Below are positions 11,135 to 22,067 of a DNA stretch of 64,000 nucleotides, piece by piece. Below the pieces are notes generated by a model. That model was not told the origin of the DNA, ran no database searches, and was given only the letters and a program-made list of their open reading frames with translations. The position numbers and the translations under genes were made by a program. Numbering within the stretch: the first letter of the stretch is position 1; every line of letters starts with the position of its first letter. The DNA comes from Exophiala sp. HKRS030 (lineage: Eukaryota; Ascomycota; Eurotiomycetes; Chaetothyriales; Herpotrichiellaceae): the NCBI GenBank assembly GCA_023897205.1, contig JAHWDD010000005.1, forward strand, positions 3,410,001 to 3,474,000, given 5' to 3'.

Positions 11135-12295
11135 TCAAGCCTTTAGACGTTGACTCGTGAGATCTTCTTGGGCATCCCTGATTAGGAAGCTATTCGTGAT
11201 AATGCATTAGTACCAGTCAGTCATCTGATCAGGAATGTAGTCGCCCACTTACCTATACCACCAAGCAGTAGGAATCACGGTTCCCAGATGCCACAGGCTA
11301 TGTGCGTCAATCATGCCCCCAATCGGCGGGAAATCAAACAGTTCCAGACTCATGGCCATGATGATCCAAGCAACAATCAAACCTGGCCATGCTGCCCAGG
11401 ATTTTTGTAGTTTTTTATACCTGGAAATGCTGAACCAACTCCAGAGCAGATTTTGAACTAGCCCTGCTGCAACATTGGCGGCCATGTTGTAAGTGTAATC
11501 CCAACTCCATGCCGTCAGATAAGTCACGTGGGCGATATAAAGCAGCACACAAGTGGTCGTCCAAACCCTGAGGATACTTTGCTTATTCGGCGTCTGTTGA
11601 TCTAAGCGAAAGACCCGAATAGGAGTGTAATAAAGGCCATACAGAACGCTTGCTCCAGCTGCGAAATAGTCCAGTTTTTCCGTGAGATTGAAGTCCCTGG
11701 TATGGAAAATCATACTGAAGATCCAACTAGCCAGACCAAAGTAACCAAAGGCCAAGTAATAGGGTCGAAGGGGGTATCGAGCGGGAATTGACTCGCGAAT
11801 TCGTTGCATACCCTGACGATGAGCGAGATAGTTCATCAGAGAAAAGAGTACAGAGAACGGCTCTTGAATCCCCAAGAATCGATGAAAGGGCCATTTCCCG
11901 TGATATTGAACTATGGGCTCAATCATAGGTGGTTCCCTTGACAGTCGTCTATTAGTGATGATATGTTGACAAGTATAGTCACATTCTGAGTTGCAGTTCC
12001 AAAGTAATAGTCGAAGATGTAGTGCTATATCGACTCAGTAGAGCACCACAAGAAAAGCATGATACCCAGAACTCACGTAGCTGACCACGACCCGTATCGC
12101 AGTTCTCTTCGATACAGACCTATTCGAATTAAGTCGGAAATTCTTCTGGGTTATGGATTTAGAGTATGCACAGACCTTGACGCAGTCTTTAAACTCGGGT
12201 AATCGATCCCCTATTGAGGCAGAGGCTGATTGAACCAATATCACCAATGTGATTATTGCAAACCCAAGCAACCGGCCTGGGGTCACTGCACGCAT
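11135..12295 (-). CDS. PER1: GPI-anchor lipid-remodelling protein Per1 (PGAP3 family)
   Basis: Per1 is an ER membrane hydrolase of the CREST group. It removes the unsaturated acyl chain from GPI anchors so that remodelled GPI proteins can leave the ER. Four minus-strand exons, 12295..12176, 12119..12077, 12024..11253 and 11189..11135, give 329 residues. The N-terminus has a cleavable signal sequence (hydrophobic residues about 9-25). The Cys-rich luminal part follows (GDRLPEFKDCVKVC, EENCDTG, LLLWNCNSECDYTCQH), then YHGKWPF and about seven membrane spans. The CREST-type histidine positions appear as MIFHTRD and DAHSLWH. Intron 1 starts with GTCTGT, and exon 2 begins with the same six bases. 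The last exon encodes FLIRDAQEDL and a short polar tail. The reading frame is intact. Confidence 0.93.
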
Positions 12296-12668
12296 CTTGC
12301 CTTCAATGCCAAAATCCCCAAACTTTCCTTGATACGCGGGTTAGAAGCAGGTATTCTGGACTGGTCGAAATGAAAAGGTACACGGACGCGTTTTGAATAC
12401 GCGGAGAAGTGGGAATTTGTGAGGGAGTCCAGGCACAGGCAAAAAGGACGGGGTACCTTCCCTCACAAGAACAATTCAGGGACCAACTGTGCCACATTTG
12501 AACGCCACAGCTGCCGCGCCGAGCCTGTGGCTCTTGAACGGGGTTTCGCACATTTCTCTCTTTGAAGTGTCGCACGTCTACCATTCCTCCTTCATGTTTC
12601 AACTGTCTATAATAACCAAAACCAAGACTACAGAAAGCCACCAACCATTGAACTTGTCGTGTGGCTCA
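12296..12668. other. Intergenic, PER1 promoter and F-box gene 3' flank
   Basis: The 373 bp upstream of PER1 hold no supported gene. Overlapping open frames on both strands show no recognisable motif. Confidence 0.5.
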
Positions 12669-13289
12669 CTAATTCCTAACCAGGAGGGCGGTAGCTGCAA
12701 TCAGCAGAACAAACCCGTGTACCAATATCAATCCCTGATGCCTATTTATGCTAGGAGGCACCCATCTATCCACAATTCGCCGCCATCTATTCCACTCTGG
12801 CCAACCTATGATGCATATCCCGGACAGCAGTCTGAGTCTCTGTGCCTCGATCGCCTTAGGACATATCTGGCCCTCAAGCACCAGACAAGGTAAGCACGTA
12901 TCAACGGCGACCACCTTGCGTGGTCGTTTCATATGCAACGCCGACCTCGCCATGACACATTCATGATGACTCCTCCTCTGTCGGAGAATAATCTGCACTT
13001 CGGGATTCATGAGAAACTGTCGGTCTGAGCGGAAATCGGTCTTGTGCGAATGTGGGATGGCCAGACGAAGAGTTTTCCGTGCTAAGACCCATTCGATCCG
13101 TTCGAGCACTGTTGGCCGAGACGTCAAGAGGATGTCTCGGAAGTAGGGATGGGTGAGTTTCAGTGAGAGGACGTCTGGATAGTGGAGGTAGTCGATGATG
13201 AGCAAGTGGATCTCTTGAGGTATCAGCATGAAGCTCGGGAGGAGTTGTGATGGGAGAATGGACAATTGAGGTGCGACGTGGTACTTCAT
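12669..13289 (-). CDS. F-box-like protein with C-terminal hydrophobic segment
   Basis: A single-exon frame of 206 residues starting at an ATG. Residues about 20-55 (LIPQEIHLLIIDYLHYPDVL and the following LKLTHPYFRDIL) match an F-box, the short module that docks a substrate adaptor on Skp1 in SCF ubiquitin ligases. The rest matches nothing I recognise. It contains many Arg residues, a CLPCLVLEGQ segment and a C-terminal hydrophobic stretch at about 187-203 that could span a membrane. Small F-box proteins of this form are common in Pezizomycotina and usually lack a known target. Absence of introns and a short length leave some doubt about the exact ends. Confidence 0.6.
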   Translation of the reverse strand: MKYHVAPQLSILPSQLLPSFMLIPQEIHLLIIDYLHYPDVLSLKLTHPYFRDILLTSRPTVLERIEWVLARKTLRLAIPHSHKTDFRSDRQFLMNPEVQIILRQRRSHHECVMARSALHMKRPRKVVAVDTCLPCLVLEGQICPKAIEAQRLRLLSGICIIGWPEWNRWRRIVDRWVPPSINRHQGLILVHGFVLLIAATALLVRN

Positions 13290-13906
13290 TGTTCACAGCT
13301 GTGTCGGATTAAAAGATGTCTACTCAATGCTGTCATTGACTTGTCCCAGAGCAAGTCTTGTCCTTTATGTATACACTCTCGAATCTATTGTAGCTACGGT
13401 AGCCTCTGGAGCCTCCAAACCACGGAACTTGGTCCTCGCCTAAATCTTGATACTTTTAGACGACACCTGGGAGATGGATATGATGCTGCCTGCAAACCAA
13501 GCCCCTGGCAAGTTACTCAGTGTTCCAAGCTGTACGTTAAAGACGACGGCACTAATTCAAGGCACCCATTATCAGCAAAAGACTATGCAAGCCACAAACC
13601 ACAAACCACAAGCGACCACATCCCGATTCCGACTCCGACTCCGACACGGAATCATAGTTCAAATACCCCACCCTAGACCAGCATGTGCACCATCTATTGA
13701 TGTCTACGGCGGAGCTTACACCCGCAAAGAGCATTACCCCAACCCCTAAGCATTGTGGCATTCAGCTCGAACAGCCACTACTAGCTCACATGCATCTAAC
13801 TAATGCCTCCTGTAATACCCCTGCCGTACCGACATCTCTCACCATCTCATTGCCTACTCCGTACCTACTCCGTACCTACACGACCAAACTCTACATCAAG
13901 CCAAAA
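13290..13906. other. Intergenic, F-box gene promoter and next gene promoter
   Basis: No gene is supported in these 617 bp. Near 13618-13650 there is a short GAATC/GACTCCGAC-type imperfect repeat. Two copies of the ACTCCGTA octamer lie at 13856-13863 and 13867-13874, just upstream of the following start codon. Confidence 0.5.
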
Positions 13907-14997
13907 ATGGCATTCCGCAACCCACAGCCCGGCAACGAAGCCATCAGCGGCACCACGGGCCTGACGGATTCGTTCCGCCAGATTCTGCGGCTTGGAGGCG
14001 GATATGGAAATGTTAGGTATGTATGTACGTCCACTCCCCGGGCCCCAAACCACTAGTTCACGATGATTATGTCATGGTCCGATGAATGGATGTTGTGTAT
14101 TATGTGTTATGTATTATGTTCTATGGATACTGGATTCTGGATACTTGGTGGACCACTGTCAGCTTGCTGCCGCCTTGCATTGTTCTTCATCTCGAGTTGA
14201 ATTTTCAGCAACTGACCCCAGGCACGATGAGGACAGCGGGCCAGGACTATTGTAAGTCTACGCCGTCATCCCTCTGCACCAGCAGGCTCAACACAAGAAT
14301 CCGCATCTCACGCAAACCCACCGCCCCCCTCACAACAACCACAACAACAACACCAAGAAACTCAAAACTAACCACTCCACCCCCGGTGCTCCCGCTCCAG
14401 CATGCTCCGAACCATCATCTCGGGCACCGTATCCAGCGTGGTAACCGGGCTGTTCGGGGCGTCGCTAGGCGGACTGATCTGGGACACGGCGACGATCCCA
14501 TTCATGGTGGCGGCATGCACGGGATTCATGCTCGGGGCGTTCGGGTTCTACCGCGACGCGGTGCGCAAGAGCCTTGCGGCGCTCGATCGCTACCCGCGCC
14601 TGCTGCGCTTGCATCTCGACGCCAACTTCCCGCATCGCGACTTCCACGCCTGGAGGCTCGAGAGGTTCTCGAGTCGTGTGTTTGCGCGCAGTTGGGTCCT
14701 GCAGAGTATGTTGATTGCTAGTTGGTTGACGGCTGCGGATGCGTTGGATGTGAGTCTTTGCTCTCCCTCCCTCCCTCCCTCCCTCCCTCCCTCCCTCCCT
14801 CCCTCCCTCCCTCCCTTGAATCCACGTGTTCGTTTTTTGTGATGGTTGAGACTTGAATTGTTGACTTGATCTTGGCTGACACTGACTCACGCGTGTCTTG
14901 ATGGTCGATACAGCAAATCCTAGACGCCGAGGAGCAGGCTGTCATCCTGCCACATATGCAGATCGAGGTAGAGACGGAGGAGGCCAAGGAGGAATAA
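13907..14997 (+). CDS. Small membrane protein of unknown function
   Basis: Four exons, 13907..14016, 14222..14251, 14401..14749 and 14914..14997, encode 190 residues with all junctions in frame. Exon 2 is only 30 bp. The N-terminus is polar (MAFRNPQPGNEAISG). Residues about 47-90 contain two close hydrophobic segments (TIISGTVSSVVTGLFGASLG and IPFMVAACTGFMLGAFGF). A basic, aromatic part follows (RLLRLHLDANFPHRDFHAW) with another weak hydrophobic patch, and the tail is acidic (EVETEEAKEE). I do not recognise the family. The topology resembles small mitochondrial or ER membrane proteins, but that is a guess. The third intron (14750..14913) holds a TCCC tandem repeat. The conserved-looking splice pattern makes a real gene likely. 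Confidence 0.65.
14764..14816 (+). repeat. (TCCC)n microsatellite inside an intron
   Basis: About 13 tandem copies of TCCC lie in the third intron of the small membrane-protein gene, 14 bp after the donor site. It is a pure pyrimidine run on the sense strand and could be polymorphic. Only the repeat itself is directly seen. Confidence 0.95.
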
Positions 14998-15763
14998 CAG
15001 ATTGGCCGCTCGAGCGGGAACGACCGGCTGGACTAGTTAAACTAGACTGGACTGGTCAGGATATGGTTTCCCGAAGCCCGACAAGGATTGCAGACAATGG
15101 TTTTGTGAACTTGGACCATGGGATGTGGAGCCGGATAGAGTATATACCGTATTCCTCAGGTTGCACTATAAGACGAACTTGCCTTTCCTGGGCTGTGCCG
15201 GCATCGTTGCGTTGCGTTGCGTTGCGTAACGCGCATCTTTGAACCGGAAAGAGTAGCTGGCGTTGTAGTGTTGTTTCTACTTGTCCCGCTTTCGATCGGT
15301 CAGTCAGTCAATAATAGCCAAGGCAGAAAAGAATTCATTTTCGCTTCAGCGACGTGCTTGGTGCGTTGTGGAGGAAGCGGTCACGTGGTTGGTGGAGTGG
15401 TAGAGAGATAAAACGGCCTGGAAAAGGTGCTTGCATTTCAAGGGCACAGAAGGGGAAGTGCTGGTAGTGGTGTTCTAGGGTGCGGAATTTGGGTTGAAAA
15501 TTCGCATCTGGCACTACTGACATGATCGGGTTGATAAGTGTTCACTTCAGGGGATTTGTTTCATGAAGAGATGGATTTCCTATATATCAGATGCTGCTAA
15601 CGACTTGACGTTTTAAGGTCCGTAGTGAGCAGTAACACCGAAGGAAGACGGTTACGGTACAGTTCCACGTGCTTGCACCAAGAACAAAAGACATTCAATT
15701 AAAACGTAACATACATACAATCTCGTCGACCACACATAGCACACATATCTTGTTGTGACCAAA
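14998..15763. other. Convergent intergenic region with GTTGC pentamer repeat
   Basis: No gene is supported. It contains a short perfect pentamer repeat, GTTGC, about four copies at 15206-15226, and a CAGTCAGTCA stretch near 15299. It lies between two 3' ends. Confidence 0.5.
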
Positions 15764-17489
15764 TCAAGGCCTCCATCTGAAACCTGGATGTTTCCAATCG
15801 AGGTCCTGGACTTCCTTGATGGACAAGCCGTCGAGTTCCGAATCGACATCCCGAGTCTCTCTCTTCTTGTTGTCGCCCCACATCCAGAAAAGCAAAGCGA
15901 TCGAACAGATCAAAATGGTCGACGAGGTGGCGAGATTGAGTCCGTTTCCGATATGGAAGTTGGGAGCGTCGAAGGGTAGGAAAGACCAGGTCGAGATCAA
16001 CCCGCCGATGTTTCCGAACATGACTACGGTGCCGATGGCGGAGGAACGCGCTGAGTCGGAGACGACGTTGGCAGAGGCTTGGGCGTTGCAAAGGGCCCGA
16101 ACGGGAATGCACCGGCGGCGATGATGAAGGTGGCCCCGTACCGGACACTGGAGCTCTTGCTGGCTAGGAACATGATATAGCCGATCATCATCAAGGGTGC
16201 GGAGAGGATGAAGAAGATATTACGTCGGTCGAAACGCCATGAGAGTCCTGGGAAGAGGAGCACGAAGAAGGCGCCGACAATGTATGGTGGGACGGTATGG
16301 AGTTGTTGCGAGACGACTGAGTTTTTCGGGTAGATTGTTCGAACGATGGTTGGGGCGAAGAAAGCCAAGCCTTGCACGGTGACGTTGTCGAGTAGGAAGA
16401 TGAATGATGTGCCCAGAGTGACTGGACTGAAAATACCACGGAAGATCTTGGGTTTGTCCAGCTTGTCGAGAACTTCTGTGGTTGCGACACGCTCCGACTT
16501 GACACGTGCGATGGCTAGGTCTTTTTCTTCTTGAGTCAACCAGCGTGCGGTTTCGGGACGATCAGTGACTGTGAGGAATGACACCAGTGCGATACCGCAG
16601 GTGATGATTCCTTCAATGGCGAAGATCATGCGCCATCGATGAAGGCTGCCGAAACTATCGAGTTTGAGAATTCCTGAAGCTAGGAGGCCACCAAAAGCGC
16701 CAGCTAAGGGTGCCATGACAATATACAGGGACAAGCGGAAGGCCAGTTCACTTCGTCGGTACCATCGAGACATGTAGTATGCAATACCTGGAAGCATACC
16801 AGCTTCAAAAATCCCCAGGAGGAATCGTACACCACAAACAGCATGGATATTATGGACAAAAGCCGTGCCAATGGAGCAGATACCGAAACCGAGTGAGGTG
16901 AGTGGAATGAACCAACCGGGTCCCATCCATTTGCATAACATGTTGGAAGGGATTTCGAAGATGATGTAAGAAATGTAAAAGACTGATAGAACTGTGTTGT
17001 AGTCATAACCGGTCAAGCCGAGATCTTTCTCCAGACCGGCCAGTCTAGCATTTCCAATGTTGGCTCTGTCGATAAACTGTTGGAAGATTCGAACGTTAGT
17101 ATTGGTTAATAGTCAAGGGGAACAGTGGGAAGAAAAGATTTGCTTGGTACTCACACAAAAGAGATACAAGAGAGCCACTGTTGGAACAATGTAAAGATCA
17201 ATCTTCAAACGAAGGCGTGCTTCTGCCTTGGGGTCGAACGTGACCAGAGAGTGACCATATCTGTGTGAAGGAGGTGAGCACGAGAGTGGCACTAAAATCA
17301 CTCGCCTTCACGGTGACTTCAATAACAAGATTCAACGTACTTGTCCGTAGCAACATGACCCCTTTCTGCGGCGCCATGGAAATCCTCACTGTGCATAGCT
17401 TGAGACTTCTCAATATCTGTGTCATCATGGAGAGAATGCCGTACAGCTGAGTCGACTTGACGTTCGTCCAAGGTATGATCCTTAGCCAT
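15764..17489 (-). CDS. MFS permease, anion:cation symporter (Dal5-like), one-base frameshift
   Basis: A major facilitator permease of the fungal Dal5/Tna1-like branch (uptake of organic anions such as allantoate, nicotinate or related carboxylates). Minus-strand exons are 17489..17341, 17260..17155 and 17076..15764. The product would be 522 residues with about 12 spans and a polar, acidic N-terminus. Typical motifs are FCFIDRANIGNARLAGLEKD, YNTVLSVFYISYIIFEIPSN, RFLLGIFEAGMLPG and RPETARWLTQEEK. At the GGGCCC run (16093..16098) the frame fails. One added base reopens the family sequence ending in GNIGGLISTW and the last two spans. As written, the protein would lose about 110 C-terminal residues. 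Assembly error and real inactivation are both possible. The substrate is not predictable. Confidence 0.88.
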
Positions 17490-20028
17490 GGTGAAAATGG
17501 GGTTCGAAGGAAGTCGAATGGAGATTGCACAATGGGAATCGACTCTGCTGGAGACAAGTCGAGATAGACGAGAGGAGGCGGGTCAAGGCCAGTTATTTGA
17601 ATGAAATGCGATCATGAGCACCAGGAGGCCCAGGCCCGGAGTACAAAGTGGGAACACGGGAACGGACCCGTAAGCCCATGACCGATAGCATAACATTAGA
17701 GGTGAGGTGAAAGTGAAGAATTGCAAAAATGCGTACGGTCATTGGTCCCCGGACGCCAGACCCTCACCTCTCGATTCCTCAAATGGTAAAGAGTCAGATA
17801 CGTGAGGCCCGGATAGTGCACCCCTCAAAGGCGTGAAAGTTTGTCCTTTTCGGCCGGGGATGATGGGCGGAGATGATCTGGGAGTGTGGAAACGTGGAGA
17901 TGAGGGATCTACTCCGTATCTTCTGACGAAGATTGACAAACGGTTGATGGATGTGGGAGTTGGGGAGGAATGGGGACGATAATGGGGAAGACCCACGACC
18001 TGACAACCTACCTGTTAGGCGGTCGCTGACAGTGACTGGTTGTGGTTGGTTCGATGACTGCATGACCTCGAGAGATTCTGCACATTGTGGCTTTTGCGGG
18101 GATCACAAACTCAATTCCAGACTCTAGAACCACTGAAAACGTTCAAGGCCGCCCGCTTGGAAGTTTTGAGGAGGCTTTTCGAGGCTTCTTTTCGGCCGTG
18201 AGAGCCTGAAAGCGGGTGAGCTCCGTAACCGACTCTAGTGACGCCCAAGCCATCGGGGATCCGTGCATGTTATTGACTCGGGATGACAATGGACAGTATT
18301 GCTTGTTATCTTCGGAGAAGGGCTTTTTCATCTTGCTTCGTCCACTCTTGGCCACGATGTAACCTTGCCATCTAGCCGAGTCATCCAGTCACACGTGGGC
18401 ACTTGGATTGTTCCAAAGTCATTTTGCTTGTATAGAAGAGGCACAAAAATCAAGTTTTTAAGGTGTTTACACGGGGAAAGCTAAAGAGAAGAATCTTAAA
18501 AGGTTGACAGCGTCGGGTATTGAAGTCGGCACGGCCGTTTCTTGTGCACAGTCTGGAGATACAAAAGGACCCAAGGATCAGGTTGTGTGTGTATAACATG
18601 CCAAGACATCGTCTCATACAGTCATACTCCTCCGCAGTACTTTCTTCCCTCGTTCCTTCCTTTCCAAATCGTCTTCAAATTCTTCTCTTGCCTCCTGCCT
18701 CGAAAAGACTCCTACCTGGTGCGTCTAAACCGATGGAACTTGGGGAAGGAACGCCTGAATACAGAAGTCACCATCCCGATCCGGAAATCCTCTTCATCAT
18801 CATCGGTTGGTCGACCGGGTGAGAGTCTTGCGACTGTGTCCCCGGGGAAAAAGAACGGACCTCGTGTCCACAGTCCTGGAACAAGCTCTGTCCTCGGTTG
18901 GGCCTTGGCAAACGCCACCATGTGCACGGGAAGCAAAGTCGGGAACCATCATGTGTCGGATAAGTTCACCTGGGCTTTTGGAGAGTCGAAAACGTTGTGC
19001 CCTTTTTGAACCTATTTCGGATACGGTATCCCCGACGCGAGTCTCCCGAGCAAAAGCTCTTGTTTCGTGCCTGCAGCCGTCATATACCCTGATTAACGTT
19101 CATCTACGTCGGACTCATGACTCGTGCTCGATAAAATAGTGCTGATGTGAATTGTTCGGCCCGACGCTTTTTATGCATCTGCTTGTGCTCAACCCGATCA
19201 CGTGCTTCGTCCGGAAAAGGTCCGACGGATAGGAGGTCCTTTATACTTTTGTATACATACCCAGATATCTTCGATGATCTCAGCCAGATCCTTGATATAT
19301 TCCACGCTATTCTTGACAGTGAAGAATTGCCTGGGGTGGTTACATGCAAAAGTCTGCGGCTACCAAAATAATGCCAAAGATCCTGTGATATCAAAGCTGT
19401 TGAATTCGGATACTTGTACCCGATCAATCTAAACCTGCCTATACAATCCTACCGTACAGCAGTTGGCTAGCTGGAGGCCCGTAGCCTGGCTTTCCCTTTC
19501 TAGTCGTCCCTCAACACTCTAATACTATGACTTAATTGTCAAGTTTCACGAAATCCCTGCGTGCCACAGGGTGAAGTCTGCACAAAGGCATCGCTGCCAA
19601 TATCGAATCAGTTCTGCCGACAAACAAAATTCTTCTAGAACGCCAAAAGTCCAACGCCAAATTGATCCTGTTTCGTCTTGACATCCCATCTATTCTTCTC
19701 GTCTTTCCTTGGTGGTCATAAAATAAAAGGTCGTTAATATGGTACAAGGGTCTAAAGGCATGTCGTCTGCGTAATGGAGCAGATATCGCGTATCGTCGGT
19801 CGCATCCCCACATTCTGCGTGGTTGATGCGAGCTGGTGTCCCCACGAAATCCCAGACATGCTCGGCATATGGGGAAATCTTAATCGTCCGTCGCTAGTCG
19901 ATCAGTGCTCAAACCAGTGGCATTGCATGTGCCACAGCGGTACAACCTTTTTGTCGACGTTAGACATTCGCTTTTCGTGCATGTTCGCAATGTCCCAGCT
20001 GCAAAAGTCAAAACACTCACGAACGGCT
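17490..20028. other. Gene-poor region upstream of the MFS permease
   Basis: About 2.5 kb with many short overlapping open frames, none with family similarity or plausible splice structure. An ACTCCGTA octamer lies at 17911-17918. The part next to 17490 should contain the permease promoter, and the part near 20028 the 3' end of the GT91 gene. No transposon remnant could be identified by eye. Confidence 0.45.
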
Positions 20029-22067
20029 CTAGTGAATGCGGTGATGCCGGCGATGGTTTCGCTTTATCGGTGGTACATCTCTTTTGCCTTCTCCCTTCTC
20101 ATTTTTGTCTTTCTCCTTTAATCCTTTCTTCTGCTCATCGCCCTTTTTCTCATCATCATCCTTCTTCTTGTCTCCCTCCTTTTTCTCGTCCTGCTTCTTC
20201 TCCTTGTCGTCATCTTCTTTACCTTCCAGGTCAGGAATACCATCGTCCTCATCGATATTCAATTCCTCTAGTGGATCATCATCACCTTCAAAGTCTGCAA
20301 GATCTTCTTCCTCCTCTTCCTGCTCTTGATGAATCTTGTACAACAACTCCTTGGACGGATCCATGGTTGCATCTTCATCCTTGGGTCTTGTGATTTCCTG
20401 TGCCGCTTGTGTGTAGTTGAGAGCAGCCTCCACCAGACATCCACGAATGTCATCGCCAACCCAAGATGACAACATGTTCATCAAGTCCGAGTCGGCACCT
20501 TTGAACGGACCATCTTGGCTAAATAGGCCCTTGAACTGGGGCAGATTGTGAACAAATGAGAGAATTCCCTCGACTCGAGCAACCTGCACAGTCTCATCAT
20601 TAACACTGAAGGTCACGCTCATGACGTCCTGCCCTGCAGATGTATCCCATTGTGCGATACTATTTGGAATGAGGATTCGACCCTTGTCGCATCGATCGTC
20701 TTCCGGTCCGAGTTCGAGAATTGCGTTGCCGAAATCAAGTGATTCACTCGCAAAAGCCATGTGAAATGAATTTCCAATCATGATCATCACCACGAATTCA
20801 GGTCGGTAAAATGATCCATCACAGTGCCGTTCGATGTTCGTCCTAGGAAATGCCGCATACACATGGACTCGTGGGTCGACCCTCATATGGGATGGTATTG
20901 GAACCGGTACGAAATTAGTGCCACCACGTAGACTGCCATGTTCTTCACGATGCTGATTGGCAAAATTTGTGGGAACCTCCTGCTCATAGACCATCTCACA
21001 ATCTCCACAGCGTAAGTGACATTTCAAAATCTTCAACGGCTTGAAAGCGTAAATGAAATGGATGTATTCATTTTCTTTGCGAATGACGGGAACGGTCTTC
21101 AAGACATTTTTGGAGCTTCTGCTCACAGGCCTCACCGGTTGTTCTTGAGGGACAAAGAATGGGGCCCAGTTCTTTTCCGTGAATTGCCGCTCGGTATCCC
21201 GGACGGTAAGGATGGTGGAATAGTTGGAGAAAGGACGAAAGATATACATGGCACGCTTCCAATCTGATCGCTTTGCAATCATGTTGAAAATAATCACGGG
21301 CTCAGCACCCTCGACACCATCTTCCAGGATGATGCGAGGATCTTCTGGTCCGTAAAGGCTTCCGTCTTGTTCCCATTGCGCGGGGACGTCAAAGACCAAG
21401 GGAAAATTGAAGTTCTTTTCACCCCAGGTGATATTGTAGTTGTCGAGGTGTTCCCAATCTTGGTTGAAAAGTTGACCTCGAAGGAAACTCATTTTTGGAA
21501 CGGAACGAGTTCGAGTTGGGCAGAAGATGACCCGGGTGACTGATAGGTATACGCCTTGCTCCGGTAACCACACGCTAGAACCAGATAAACGAGCCCAAGT
21601 CTTGTCCACAATGTCTGTCACCTTTAAACTCGGATCGTTCATAATATCATCGGGGTAATCGACGATGGGATGTGAGTCGAGGGTCATGGCAATTTGTCGG
21701 ATGTCGTCGGTCAGGTAGAAACTCTTCTGGACACCGACGGTCGAGTTGTATTTGAGGGCGTCGCAAGACCTCTTGCCTGGCATGCCAGTATTGACGAAGC
21801 CTGGAATTTGCATGGGCTCGAAGGGTCCCCATTGTAGATAGTATTCCGAGGTTGCATGCTTGACCTAGAAGACGAATTAGAACAAAAGTCGCAGGATATG
21901 ATAATGGCAGCGAATAGGCTCACATCTCGATGTATACTGGGCACGGGAACGTCGGGGAAAAAGGAAGATTCGAAAAATACAAATAAAAGCAGAGTCGCGA
22001 CAGCGAAAATGGCCAATCTCTGAATTCTAGCAGGGGCAGAGAAGCGCTCAAAGACGGAGAAAGTCAT
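20029..22067 (-). CDS. Beta-1,2-mannosyltransferase-like glycosyltransferase (GT91, BMT/WRY family)
   Basis: Two minus-strand exons, 22067..21924 and 21864..20029, give 659 residues. An uncleaved signal anchor at residues about 18-33 indicates a type II Golgi membrane protein. The luminal part shows family motifs as I recall them: LYGPEDPRIIL, a basic/aromatic block at ERQFTEKNWAPFF, and HFIYAFKPLKILKCHLRCGDC. Characterised members (Candida, Pichia) transfer beta-1,2-linked mannose to cell-wall mannan. The last roughly 110 residues are an unusual low-complexity tail, acidic first (EEEEEDLADFEGDDD) and then Lys/Asp/Glu-rich, ending in a basic His/Arg cluster. The tail is not part of the catalytic family and may be disordered. 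The reading frame is intact. Acceptor and linkage are inferred from family only. Confidence 0.82.
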
